Source: Tritonibacter scottomollicae | GTDB lineage: Bacteria; Pseudomonadota; Alphaproteobacteria; Rhodobacterales; Rhodobacteraceae | Reading direction: 5' to 3' | DNA length: 64,000 nucleotides | Assembly (NCBI RefSeq): GCF_003003215.1 | Contig: NZ_PVUF01000007.1 | Coordinates: 1 to 64,000, forward strand | In this document: positions 36,150 to 44,836 of the stretch, piece after piece | Layout of the letters: each line of letters opens with the position of its first letter | Position numbering within the stretch: the first letter of the stretch is position 1 | The notes under the pieces: generated by a model | The model's input: only the letters and a program-made list of their open reading frames with translations | Database searches by the model: none | Told to the model about the DNA's origin: nothing | Program-made: the position numbers and the translations under genes

Positions 36150-36510
36150 TCAGAGGGTATAAAGTGCAGGTTTCTGTTGCCAGGTACCTGCGAACCCCGC
36201 CTTACGCTGCTAGGCACAAGGACTTAAGTTCGGTTCGACTCGAACTGCTTACGCAGCCAGAGCAACCGGAGCACGATTGTCGTTTGCAATTGTACTGTTT
36301 TCGCCGGTAACGGTGGCAGACAGCCGAGACAAAGCTAACCCCTTTAGACGTCCGTCGATCCTATTTCGGCCCCACAGTCCTGATCGCTATCCCCAAACGA
36401 AGGATGCAGCCAGTGGTAGGTTGGTGGAGCCGCCGGGTACCGCCCCCGGGTCCGATCCGTTTATTACGAGCGCGTTTATGTCCATAGTTCCCGAAGGAAC
36501 AGAATGAATA
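36150..36510 (-). ncRNA. ssrA: Two-piece (permuted) transfer-messenger RNA
   Basis: The - strand carries a circularly permuted tmRNA gene. The acceptor piece comes first: a GTTCC-TTCG-GGAAC hairpin near 36505, then a stem-loop and CGGCTCC-ACCA ending at 36422. A 48-nt spacer follows, then the coding piece begins at 36373 with GGGGCCGAAATAGGATCGAC. GGGGCCG pairs with CGGCTCC as the 7-bp acceptor stem. The tag is encoded at 36287-36252 and reads ANDNRAPVALAA, stop TAA at 36251. The pseudoknot region with CCTGGCAACAGAAACC follows. Outer ends are approximate. tmRNA rescues stalled ribosomes and marks the products for ClpXP. Confidence 0.95.
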
Positions 36511-36597
36511 TAGGCGAGGTGGGGACGGAGTTAAAGGGGGAAATGACGCGCGATTGTGCGGTCTCTGTCCGGCGTGCTGTGCGAAAGATAAAGAGGT

Positions 36598-37329
36598 TCA
36601 GCGCTTTGTGGCGCGTCGTGCAAACACATCGGCGGCCAGTTTTCGGGTTTCTTCCTCAAGTGCTGTAAGCCCTGTTACGGCGTCTTCGCCCGCACCAGCC
36701 TCGATGGCATCGGCGATGCGGGCGTGCAGTGCCAGAATGGTGGCGCGGTCACGTGCGGTGAAGGTGATCATGTTCATCAAAGGCTGCATTGCCTCCACCG
36801 ACCCGGCCAGCTGATAGGACAGCACCGGGTTATGGGCGCCGTCCACCAGAGCCCGGTGAAAGGCGACGTCGGAGGCGCAGAAGGCCTCATCGGTCAGGCC
36901 CGGCTGGCCTTGGCGAAAAATCTCGGCGCGCATGGTGGCCAGCTGGTCGGCACTGCGACGCGCAGCAGACAGCGGCGCGCAGGCGCGTTCCAGCGCGTAA
37001 CGGGCCTCGCAGGCGGTATCAAAACTGACCGCGTTCATACTCAGCAGCAGCGTCGAGGTGGTGATCTGCTGGCTGTAGGCGTCCTCGAAACTGAGGCGGT
37101 TGACAAAGGCCCCACCGGTGGCGCCGCGCTGGGTGCGGATCAGGGACTGCGCCGCCAGCCGTTTCAACCCTTCGCGCACCGTGGCGCGGGAGACCTGGAA
37201 CTGTTCCGCTAGCTCCGCCTCCGAAGGCAGGCGTTCATCCACGATTAGATCGCCGGAGATGATCGCATCCCGGATGGCGCCGGCGATCTGCGCAGAAAGA
37301 TCCGCGGTGCTGTTGGGGTCGATCTTCAT
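36598..37329 (-). CDS. GntR/FadR-family regulator of the DMSP cluster
   Basis: The 243-residue protein has an N-terminal winged HTH (ERLPSEAELAEQFQVSRATVREGLKRLA, residues 30-60) and a C-terminal all-helical FCD effector domain with metal-ligand-like residues (DVAFHRALVDGAHN, and HARIADAIEAG). It is divergent from the DUF2182-DUF1326-dmdA-acuI genes with a perfect palindrome between. GntR regulators beside dmdA respond to DMSP catabolites such as acrylate or related acids; here that is inferred from context. Confidence 0.9.
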   Translation of the reverse strand: MKIDPNSTADLSAQIAGAIRDAIISGDLIVDERLPSEAELAEQFQVSRATVREGLKRLAAQSLIRTQRGATGGAFVNRLSFEDAYSQQITTSTLLLSMNAVSFDTACEARYALERACAPLSAARRSADQLATMRAEIFRQGQPGLTDEAFCASDVAFHRALVDGAHNPVLSYQLAGSVEAMQPLMNMITFTARDRATILALHARIADAIEAGAGEDAVTGLTALEEETRKLAADVFARRATKR

Positions 37330-37373
37330 CGCGTTGTGCCCTCACGTCAGATGGGGTCGGTGGAAAAATCATT

Positions 37374-37397
37374 TGTCAGACATTTAAAAGTCTGACA
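37374..37397. promoter_or_regulatory. Palindromic GntR operator
   Basis: TGTCAGAC-ATTTAAAA-GTCTGACA is a perfect 8-bp inverted repeat, 44 bp upstream of gntR and 56 bp upstream of the divergent operon. It fits a FadR-type dyad and probably controls both directions. Confidence 0.7.
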
Positions 37398-37453
37398 TTT
37401 GATTCACAAGGTAATTCGACTCGCATCGATAGGGGGAGGCCCGTGAAAACGCC

Positions 37454-38227
37454 ATGCTGAAAGCGCGCCTGACACAAAGCATTCGCCAGATGACCGGCCT
37501 GCATTGGCTGATGTTGTTCGGCGGCATACTGCTGGCTTGGGGTGCGCTTTTCGCCATGTCGGTGCCCAGCGATCTGCGTGCGGCGGGCGCGATCTACGGC
37601 GCGGAGTTCTGGCTGCAGCTCTGCACCATGACGCCGGATGCGGCAGGCGCGGCAAAGATGGTGCTGATGTGGGTGCTCATGTCGGCCGCGATGATGGCCC
37701 CCACGGCGCTGCCGGCCTTTGCCACCTATGACGACCTCGGCCAAACGGCAGAGGGCACGCGTTTTGGCGATCTGGTCTTTGGCTATCTTGCTGTGTGGGT
37801 CGGCTTTTCGCTGCTGGCGGCGGGAATGCAGATGCTGCTGCTGCGGGCGGATCTGGTCAGCGTCTTTGGCGACAGCCGCTCTGGGATCCTGTCCGGTGGC
37901 CTGTTGCTGGTCGCAGGCGCCTATCAGTTCACGCAGCTGAAGGAGGCCTGCCTGTCCAAATGCCGCCGCCCGCTGGTGTTTTTCATGCAGCATTGGGAGG
38001 AGGGCCCCCTGCGCAACGGGCTGCGGCTTGGCGCGGTGTGTCTGGGCTGCTGCTGGGCGCTGATGCTGCTGGCGTTTGTCGGCGGGGTGATGAACCTCGC
38101 CTTCATGGGGCTGGCAACCCTGTTCATGGTTCTGGAAAAACTGCCCGAGATCGGACGCTGGCTGACCCGCCCAATGGGGGCGTTGCTGCTGCTGTCCGGC
38201 ACTTGGGTCATCGTGACAACATTTTAG
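37454..38227 (+). CDS. DUF2182 integral membrane protein
   Basis: The 257-residue protein has six or seven hydrophobic segments. The DUF2182 signature MWVLMSAAMMAPTALPAFATYD is present in its usual place (about residues 75-96), with many Met residues at the centre, and QFTQLKEACLSKCRRP carries two Cys. The family is described as a putative metal-binding membrane protein but its function is not established. It is first in the operon with DUF1326, dmdA and acuI; no reason for this link is known to me. Confidence 0.88.
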   Translation: MLKARLTQSIRQMTGLHWLMLFGGILLAWGALFAMSVPSDLRAAGAIYGAEFWLQLCTMTPDAAGAAKMVLMWVLMSAAMMAPTALPAFATYDDLGQTAEGTRFGDLVFGYLAVWVGFSLLAAGMQMLLLRADLVSVFGDSRSGILSGGLLLVAGAYQFTQLKEACLSKCRRPLVFFMQHWEEGPLRNGLRLGAVCLGCCWALMLLAFVGGVMNLAFMGLATLFMVLEKLPEIGRWLTRPMGALLLLSGTWVIVTTF

Positions 38228-38243
38228 AGGGAGGAGACACATC

Positions 38244-38921
38244 ATGGCGAGCGATCAGGTGATGACCGCAGAACAGGGCGCAGCCGCGCCGAAGAAGACA
38301 GGGCAAGAGATCCCACCCTGGGCGATCAAGGGCGAGTTGATTTTGAACTGCAACTGCACCGTCTTTTGCCCCTGCGTGGTGTCGCTGGGCAAACATGCCC
38401 CCACCGAGGGCTATTGCCAGGCCTGGGCCGGGGTGCGCATCGACGAGGGGCATTTTGGTGACACGGATCTGTCGGGTCTCAACGTCGGGCTGATCCTGGA
38501 GATCCCCGGCCTGATGGCGCGCGGCAACTGGAAGGCGGCGGCCTATATCGACGACCGCGCCAGCGAGGACGCCTATGACGGGTTGATCGATATTTTCTCC
38601 GGCAAGGCGCGGGGCACCACCGGCTTGTTCAAGGTGCTGGTGAGCGAATTCCTGGGCGCCGAACGCGCCCCCGTGACGTTTGAGACCGAGGGCAAGACCC
38701 GCCGGCTGATCGTGGGCAAGCAGATCCACGGCGAGGTGGTGCCGGTGGGCGGCGCCGACAGCGAGCAGGACATCGTGGTCACCAATACCGAATACTGGAT
38801 GGGCCCCGACATCACCGTCGCCACCGCCACCAAGGGCCGGGTACGTGCCTTTGGTCGGGTCTGGGACTTTGACGGCCGCTCTGCGGAGATCTGCCAGATC
38901 GACTGGAAAGGTCCACGTTAA
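38244..38921 (+). CDS. DUF1326 protein with CxC/CPC cysteine motif
   Basis: A 225-residue soluble protein of the DUF1326 family. The conserved Cys cluster is LNCNCTVFCPCVVSLGKHA, with a further Cys in GYCQAW, near residues 38-60; this may bind a metal. The rest is beta-rich. It follows the DUF2182 gene by 16 bp, and the two families are commonly paired. Its place directly before dmdA suggests a role tied to DMSP or its sulfur products, but none is proven. Confidence 0.88.
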   Translation: MASDQVMTAEQGAAAPKKTGQEIPPWAIKGELILNCNCTVFCPCVVSLGKHAPTEGYCQAWAGVRIDEGHFGDTDLSGLNVGLILEIPGLMARGNWKAAAYIDDRASEDAYDGLIDIFSGKARGTTGLFKVLVSEFLGAERAPVTFETEGKTRRLIVGKQIHGEVVPVGGADSEQDIVVTNTEYWMGPDITVATATKGRVRAFGRVWDFDGRSAEICQIDWKGPR

Positions 38922-38990
38922 GGTGACACCGGGCGGCGGCCAGACTGGCGCGCCGCTCATCCCCACACTCGTGCCATGAAAGGGATCGCC

Positions 38991-40106
38991 ATGGCCGTTA
39001 TTCAACCCAATATCTCCCTGTCCCGACGCCTGCGCCGCACCCCGTTTTCCGACGGGGTCGAGGCGGCAGGTGTGAAAGGCTACACGGTCTACAATCACAT
39101 GCTGCTGCCGACGGTGTTCGACAGCGTCGAGGCGGATTATCACCACCTCAAACGGCATGTGCAGGTCTGGGACGTATCCTGCGAACGTCAGGTGGAGCTG
39201 CGTGGCCCCGATGCGGGACGCCTGATGCAGATGCTCACCCCGCGCGATCTGCGCGGCATGATGCCCGGTCAGTGTTATTATGTGCCCATCGTGGATGAGA
39301 CCGGCGGCATGTTGAATGACCCGGTCGCCGTCAAGCTGGCCGAGGACCGCTGGTGGATTTCCATTGCCGACAGTGATCTTCTCTATTGGGTCAAGGGCAT
39401 CGCCAATGGCTGGCGGTTGGATGTGCTAGTGGATGAACCGGATGTTTCGCCGCTGGCGATACAGGGACCCAAGGCCGAGGATCTGATGGCCCGGGTCTTT
39501 GGCGAGACCGTGCGCGCAATCCGTTTCTTTCGCTTTGGTGTCTACCAGTTCGAGGGCCGCGACATGGTGGTGGCGCGCTCGGGCTATTCCAAGCAGGGCG
39601 GGTTCGAGATCTACGTGGAGGGCGGCGATATCGGGATGCCGCTTTGGTCCCGCCTGTTCGAGGCGGGCGCCGATCTGGAGGTGCGGGCGGGCTGCCCCAA
39701 CCTGATCGAGCGGATCGAGAGCGGTCTGTTGAGCTATGGCAACGACATGACCGACGACAACACGCCGCATGAATGCGGGCTGGGCCGCTTCTGCAACACC
39801 CATACGGCGATCGGCTGTATCGGCCGTGACGCCCTGTTGCGGGTCGCCAAGGAAGGCCCGGTGCAGCAGATCCGTCCCATCGCCATCAGCGGCGAGGCGG
39901 TGCCGCCCTGTGACCGGTTCTGGCCGCTCTATGCCAATGGTCGCCGGGTGGGACGGGTGTCCTCGGCCACCTGGTCGCCGGATCACGCCACCAATGTCGC
40001 GATCGGCATGGTGAAGATGACCCATTGGGACGCGGGCTCTCGCGTCGAGGTCGAGACACCGGACGGCATGCGCGATGCGACCGTCCACGAGACATTCTGG
40101 AATTAA
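38991..40106 (+). CDS. dmdA: Dimethylsulfoniopropionate demethylase DmdA
   Basis: DmdA moves a methyl group from DMSP to tetrahydrofolate, giving methylmercaptopropionate. The 371-residue GcvT-fold protein carries the DmdA-type N-terminus (ISLSRRLRRTPFSDGVEAAG, VKGYTVYNHMLLP) and later SPLAIQGPKAEDLMARVFG, ARSGYSKQGGFEIYV and GCPNLIERIESGLLSYGNDM. Aminomethyltransferase-type GcvT proteins differ in these parts. The ATG at 38991 has AAAGGGA 6 bp upstream; an ATG at 38976 is less good. acuI follows 14 bp on, the arrangement known from Ruegeria pomeroyi. Confidence 0.9.
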   Translation: MAVIQPNISLSRRLRRTPFSDGVEAAGVKGYTVYNHMLLPTVFDSVEADYHHLKRHVQVWDVSCERQVELRGPDAGRLMQMLTPRDLRGMMPGQCYYVPIVDETGGMLNDPVAVKLAEDRWWISIADSDLLYWVKGIANGWRLDVLVDEPDVSPLAIQGPKAEDLMARVFGETVRAIRFFRFGVYQFEGRDMVVARSGYSKQGGFEIYVEGGDIGMPLWSRLFEAGADLEVRAGCPNLIERIESGLLSYGNDMTDDNTPHECGLGRFCNTHTAIGCIGRDALLRVAKEGPVQQIRPIAISGEAVPPCDRFWPLYANGRRVGRVSSATWSPDHATNVAIGMVKMTHWDAGSRVEVETPDGMRDATVHETFWN

Positions 40107-40120
40107 CGGGAGAGATCAAC

Positions 40121-41116
40121 ATGTTCAAAGCACTGGTGATGACGAAAGACGCAGACAGCGGCAAGGCCTCTGCGGCCATTGAAGAGCTGAACGAGGATCA
40201 GTTGCCCGACGGTGAGGTCACTGTTGCGGTCGACTATTCCACCGTGAACTACAAGGACGGCCTCTGCCTCAGCGCCAAGGGCGGCGGCTTGGTGCGCAAT
40301 TATCCCCATGTGCCGGGGATCGATTTTGCTGGCACCGTGAAGGCATCTTCGGATGATCGCTACAAGTCGGGCGACAAGGTGGTGCTGACCGGCTGGCGCG
40401 TGGGCGAGGCCCATTGGGGCGGCTATGCGCAAAAGGCGCGCGTGAAGGCTGACTGGTTGGTGCCGCTGCCCGACGGGCTGGATGCGCGTCAGGCCATGGC
40501 CGTGGGCACTGCTGGTTTCACCGCCATGCTCGCCGTGATGGCGCTGGAAGATCACGGGCTGACGCCGGGGCAGGGCCCGGTGCTGGTGACCGGGGCTGCC
40601 GGTGGCGTCGGCTCGGTTGCTACCGCGATCCTTGGCCATCTGGGCTATGAGGTTGCCGCCGTGACGGGCCGTCCGGAGACGGGCGACTACCTCAAGAGCC
40701 TCGGCGCCACCCAGATCGTACCGCGCAATGAGCTCAACGAGACCGTCAAACGCCCGCTTGAGAGCGAAAACTGGGCAGGCTGCGTCGATGCGGTTGGTGG
40801 TGACATGCTGGCGCGGGTGCTCGGGCAGATGAAATACGGCGCCTCGGTCGCCGCCGTCGGCCTTGCCGGGGGGGCGGCGCTGCCCGCCACGGTGATCCCC
40901 TTCCTGCTGCGTGGTGTGAACCTTCTGGGCATCGATTCCGTGATGCAGCCGTTCGAGAACCGTCAGCGCGCCTGGCAACGCATTGCAACCGACCTGCCTA
41001 TGGACAAGCTGGAGGCCATGGTGCAGCCGGCAACATTGTCCGATCTGCCAAAACTGGGCGCGGATATCCTCGCCGGTCAGGTCAAGGGCCGCGTGGTTGT
41101 CGATGTGAACGGCTGA
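40121..41116 (+). CDS. acuI: Acryloyl-CoA reductase AcuI
   Basis: AcuI is an NADPH-dependent medium-chain reductase that converts toxic acryloyl-CoA to propionyl-CoA. The 331 residues contain YSTVNYKDGLCLSAKGG, VPGIDFAGTV, the nucleotide loop GAAGGVGSVATAILG and FLLRGVNLLGIDSV, all typical of the AcuI/YhdH group. It has no structural zinc lobe. GGGAGAG precedes the ATG at 40121. Position after dmdA supports the DMSP role: it protects against acrylate made by parallel cleavage. Confidence 0.93.
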   Translation: MFKALVMTKDADSGKASAAIEELNEDQLPDGEVTVAVDYSTVNYKDGLCLSAKGGGLVRNYPHVPGIDFAGTVKASSDDRYKSGDKVVLTGWRVGEAHWGGYAQKARVKADWLVPLPDGLDARQAMAVGTAGFTAMLAVMALEDHGLTPGQGPVLVTGAAGGVGSVATAILGHLGYEVAAVTGRPETGDYLKSLGATQIVPRNELNETVKRPLESENWAGCVDAVGGDMLARVLGQMKYGASVAAVGLAGGAALPATVIPFLLRGVNLLGIDSVMQPFENRQRAWQRIATDLPMDKLEAMVQPATLSDLPKLGADILAGQVKGRVVVDVNG

Positions 41117-41272
41117 CCCGCCCACAGGGACACGGATCTCACCTCGGCCCACGGGCCGGGGCGCGCGTTGCGTCGGGTTAAAGCGTCGCAATTCTTCGTT
41201 TCTAGGCTTGATCTTATGGCGTGAACTTGCACTCTCTGTCGCGAACATTCTGGAATAGAGACGAGAGACGCC

Positions 41273-42490
41273 ATGGATATCGACTTTGTCCGAAATCAGT
41301 TTCCGGCCTTCGCGGAACCCTCGCTGCAGGGGCAGGCGTTTTTCGAGAACGCAGGCGGGTCCTACACCTGTCGTCAGGTCATCGACCGATTGATGCGCTT
41401 TTATACGCAGCACAAGGTTCAGCCCTACGCCCCCTACGCCGCATCCGAGGCGGCAGGGGCAGAGATGGATGAGGCGCGCAATCGGCTTGGCGCGCTGCTT
41501 GGCGTGCGTGCACAGGATGTGAGCTTTGGCCCCTCGACGACCCAGAACACCTATGTTCTGGCGCAGGCCTTTCGGCAGTTCCTGCAACCGGGCGAGAAGA
41601 TCATCGTCACGAATCAGGATCACGAAGCAAATTCCGGCCCCTGGCGTCGATTGGCGGAGGCGGGGATCGAGGTCGTGGAGTGGCAGATCGACCCGGCCAC
41701 CGGCCACCTTGATCCGAACGCGCTAGAGCCGCTGTTGGATGAAAGCGTGCGGCTGGTCTGTTTCCCGCATTGCTCCAACGTGGTGGGCGAGATCAACCCG
41801 GTGACCGAAATCACCGCATTGGCCCATGCCGCCGGCGCCTTTGTCTGCGTCGATGGCGTGTCCTACGCGCCGCATGGTTTGCCGAATTTGGGTGAGCTTG
41901 GTCCGGATATCTACCTGTTTTCCGCCTATAAGACCTATGGGCCGCATCAGGGTATTATGGTCATCAATCCAGCACTGGCCGAGATCCTGCCCAACCAGGG
42001 GCACTATTTTAACGGCGATGTTCCTTACAAACGTTTCACGCCTGCAGGTCCGGATCATGCGCAGGTCGCCGCCTGCGCCGGCATGGCGGACTACTTCGAG
42101 GCATTGGCAGATCACCATGGTGCATCCGACCTTCGGGGCGCGGCAGTGGGAACCTTCGTGCATGACCTGATGCGCGAGCGTGAGATTGCGTTGCTTCAGC
42201 CGTTGCTCGACGCGGTGAAGGGTCGCAATGACCTGCGCCTGCTTGGCCCCTCGGTTGCGCAAGATCGCGCTCCGACTGTCACATTGGCCCTGGGGCGCAG
42301 CGCTGAACCGGTGGCACGGCAGTTGTCCGAACATGGCATCATGGCCGGTGCGAGCGATTTCTACGCCGTGCGTGCCCTGTCTGCGATGGGGGTCGACCCC
42401 GCGCAGGGCGTGCTGCGGCTGAGTTTCACCCATTATACCAGCGAGTCGGAGGTGACAGGGCTGATCGAGGCCCTAGATCGCGTCCTGTAA
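41273..42490 (+). CDS. Cysteine desulfurase-like (class V aminotransferase fold) protein
   Basis: A 405-residue PLP enzyme of the aminotransferase class V group. The PLP lysine is in YLFSAYKTYGPHQG (about residue 222), and the cofactor Asp-His region is VCVDGVSYAPHG. It starts MDIDFVRNQFPAF, typical of a desulfurase-like subgroup that lacks an obvious mobile-loop Cys (no RxGxHC at 330-360; the region reads LSEHGIMAGASDFYAVR). It therefore may not be a true desulfurase. It lies 156 bp after acuI and 30 bp before phrB. Confidence 0.85.
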   Translation: MDIDFVRNQFPAFAEPSLQGQAFFENAGGSYTCRQVIDRLMRFYTQHKVQPYAPYAASEAAGAEMDEARNRLGALLGVRAQDVSFGPSTTQNTYVLAQAFRQFLQPGEKIIVTNQDHEANSGPWRRLAEAGIEVVEWQIDPATGHLDPNALEPLLDESVRLVCFPHCSNVVGEINPVTEITALAHAAGAFVCVDGVSYAPHGLPNLGELGPDIYLFSAYKTYGPHQGIMVINPALAEILPNQGHYFNGDVPYKRFTPAGPDHAQVAACAGMADYFEALADHHGASDLRGAAVGTFVHDLMREREIALLQPLLDAVKGRNDLRLLGPSVAQDRAPTVTLALGRSAEPVARQLSEHGIMAGASDFYAVRALSAMGVDPAQGVLRLSFTHYTSESEVTGLIEALDRVL

Positions 42491-42520
42491 CGTTCGGACG
42501 ATCAAGGGATATGACTGACC

Positions 42521-43945
42521 ATGGCTGACACCCGACCGGTGATCTGGTGGATCCGGCGCGACCTGCGCCTGCGCGACAACCCGGCCCTGAGCGCCGCATT
42601 GGCGACGGGTGCGCCGATCATCCCGCTCTACATCCACGACCCGCAGGACGAAGGGTTGGGAGCAGCGCCCAAGTTCCGCCTTGGCCTTGGGCTGGAGCGG
42701 TTCGCCAAGGCGCTGGAAGGGCGCGGCAGTCGCCTGACCCTGCGCCGGGGCAAGGCGCTTGATGTGTTGCGCGACGTGATCGCAGAAAGCGGCGCCGGTC
42801 AGGTCGTCTGGTCCCGGCTTTATGATCCGGAGGCGATCAAACGCGATTCAGAGATCAAGGAGCAGCTCAAAGCCGCTGATATCACGGTGAAATCCACTGG
42901 CGGCCGTCTGATGTTCGAGCCTTGGACCGTGGCGACCAAAGAGGGCGGCATGTACAAGGTCTACACGCCGTTCTGGAAATCGGTGCGCGACCGCGGCGTT
43001 GATGATCTGATCGACGCGCCCGCACGCCTGGCCAAACCCGAGGAGTGGCCCAAAACCGACCGGCTGGCCGACTACTCCATGGGCGCCGCCATGCGCCGCG
43101 GAGCGGATGTCGTCGCGCCCTATTGCCGGGTGGGCGAAGACGCGGCGCTTGAACAGCTGGACGATTTCCTCGACGACCGCGTGGCGAGCTACAAGACGGA
43201 CCGGGATTTCCCGGCGCGGGCGGCCACCTCAGAACTCTCGGAGAATCTGGCCTGGGGCGAGATCAGCCCCCACCGCATGTGGCACTTGGGCGCGCGCGCC
43301 ATGGCGAATGGCAAACAGAGTGCGGAGCACTTCCTCAAGGAGGTGGTCTGGCGCGAGTTTGCCTATCATCTGATGTATCACTCTCCGCAGATCCTGACCC
43401 GCAACTGGCGCGAGGAATGGGACGGGTTTCCCTGGCAGGAGGATCCGGGCGAGGCCTTGTTGCGCTGGCAGCAGGGGCGGACCGGATATGATTTCGTCGA
43501 TGCGGCGATGCGTGAACTCTATGTCACCGGCAAGATGCACAATCGCGCCCGGATGATCGTGGCGAGTTTCCTGACCAAGCATCTGATGATCCACTGGAAG
43601 CATGGCATGCAATGGTTCGAGGACTGTCTGGTTGACTGGGATCCAGCCTCAAATGCGATGGGGTGGCAATGGGTTGCGGGCTCTGGCCCCGATGCGGCCC
43701 CGTTCTTTCGCATTTTTAATCCCGATGGTCAGTTGGAGAAGTTCGACCCCAAGGGGCGCTATGTGCGCAACTGGATTGCGGAGGGGCAGTCTGATTGCCC
43801 GCGCACGGCGCTTGATTTTTACGACGCGATCCCGCGCAGTTGGGAGCTGGACCCCGACATGAAGCGCCCCGAGCCGGTGATCGACCTCAAGCGTGGGCGA
43901 GAGCGCGCGTTGGAGGCCTATAAGGACAGCCGAGACACAGGATGA
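42521..43945 (+). CDS. phrB: Deoxyribodipyrimidine photolyase
   Basis: The 474-residue flavoprotein repairs cyclobutane pyrimidine dimers with blue light. The antenna domain begins PVIWWIRRDLRLRDNPALS. The FAD domain has TSELSENLAWGEISPHRMW, VWREFAYHLMYH, GRTGYDFVDAAMRELY and TGKMHNRARMIVASFLTKHL, with the conserved Trp in GMQWFEDCLVDWDPASNAMGWQ split over the usual site. It is the CPD class I type by these signatures. It follows the aminotransferase-fold gene closely. Confidence 0.95.
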   Translation: MADTRPVIWWIRRDLRLRDNPALSAALATGAPIIPLYIHDPQDEGLGAAPKFRLGLGLERFAKALEGRGSRLTLRRGKALDVLRDVIAESGAGQVVWSRLYDPEAIKRDSEIKEQLKAADITVKSTGGRLMFEPWTVATKEGGMYKVYTPFWKSVRDRGVDDLIDAPARLAKPEEWPKTDRLADYSMGAAMRRGADVVAPYCRVGEDAALEQLDDFLDDRVASYKTDRDFPARAATSELSENLAWGEISPHRMWHLGARAMANGKQSAEHFLKEVVWREFAYHLMYHSPQILTRNWREEWDGFPWQEDPGEALLRWQQGRTGYDFVDAAMRELYVTGKMHNRARMIVASFLTKHLMIHWKHGMQWFEDCLVDWDPASNAMGWQWVAGSGPDAAPFFRIFNPDGQLEKFDPKGRYVRNWIAEGQSDCPRTALDFYDAIPRSWELDPDMKRPEPVIDLKRGRERALEAYKDSRDTG

Positions 43946-44082
43946 CCGTCGTCCGGACGATGTCTCCTAGATGAGGGATTGAGGCCACCCGTCCAGAGAA
44001 AACCCGTGTTGCCACTGGATTTGTGAAGACCCTGGGCCTACCGTGGGCCTCGATCAAGCAGCTTCGCAGGAACAAATACACG

Positions 44083-44523
44083 ATGCCCACTGCAGCCCGC
44101 CTGGTGGCGGCATTTGCCCTTGCCGCCCTGGCTTTTGTCCTGTCGGGGCAAATCATGCCGCTGATGCCCGATGATACTGATTTTGGTTATTTCACGCATG
44201 TAAACATGGGCTTGGCGCTTGTTGTCGGCTGGCGCGTTATCGGCCCACGGGCGGGGCGTGGTCTGGTGCCCGGCATCAACAACGGTCTGACGGGCACCGC
44301 GGTTCTGGTGCTTCTGGCGCTGGTCCTGCAAGGCGCCGTAGAGATGTTCCGTCTTGCCAATCGGCATATCTACGACGGTCCGTTCGAGGCGTTGGCTGCG
44401 ATTTTTACGATCGCGCTGGAGTATTTTTTCATCATGGCGGTCCCAAGCGTTGTGGTGACATTTGTGGTTGGTGGTGTGGTTGTTGGCCTCGCGACTGAAA
44501 CGGCCAATAAACGCTGGAAATAA
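44083..44523 (+). CDS. trgA: TrgA family membrane protein
   Basis: The 146-residue protein has four hydrophobic segments and matches TrgA, first linked to tellurite resistance in Rhodobacter. Family landmarks are MPTAARLVAAFALAALAF, DFGYFTHVNMGLALVVGW, GPRAGRG and GINNGLTG, with the end VVGLATETANKRW. The ATG at 44083 begins the conserved part; the longer frame from 44023 is not supported. The trgB partner is not adjacent. The molecular role is unknown. Confidence 0.85.
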   Translation: MPTAARLVAAFALAALAFVLSGQIMPLMPDDTDFGYFTHVNMGLALVVGWRVIGPRAGRGLVPGINNGLTGTAVLVLLALVLQGAVEMFRLANRHIYDGPFEALAAIFTIALEYFFIMAVPSVVVTFVVGGVVVGLATETANKRWK

Positions 44524-44836
44524 TCGCTTTCGAGCAGGGGCATCCTGCGCGATAAATGTCTATGTTGCCGGAGCTGTTCGGCGGCCAGCGGTGCTTCGGT
44601 CGGGCGACATATGCAGTAAAGTCATCTCGTTCCAAGAATCGATGACGCGGGTGGACGACCGTACCTTTCAGGACAGGCCTTTGGTGACAGCGGCGCTCTG
44701 GCTGGCGCGTCACAGGGACCGTCTTCGCGCTGAATTCGGCTGACACCACGTGCCAGACCTGCGCTGAGCCTTGCGCGCCCTTGTGATCGTGCTTGGCCCC
44801 GGCTACATCAAAAGGGAACGAGCGAAAGGGACCTCC
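44524..44836. other. 313-bp intergenic region before cysK
   Basis: I see no supported gene here. A short frame ending at 44743 from an ATG at 44643 (33 codons, ending LARHRDRLRAEFG) has no ribosome site of note. The final 30 bp carry GAAAGGGA, the cysK ribosome site. Confidence 0.4.

Noticed and set aside
36481-36597. Short coding frames over the start of the tmRNA gene
   Set aside because: The RNA structure and tag sequence explain the region; the frames have no support.
44643-44744. 33-codon frame before cysK
   Set aside because: No ribosome site and no recognisable family; too short to support.
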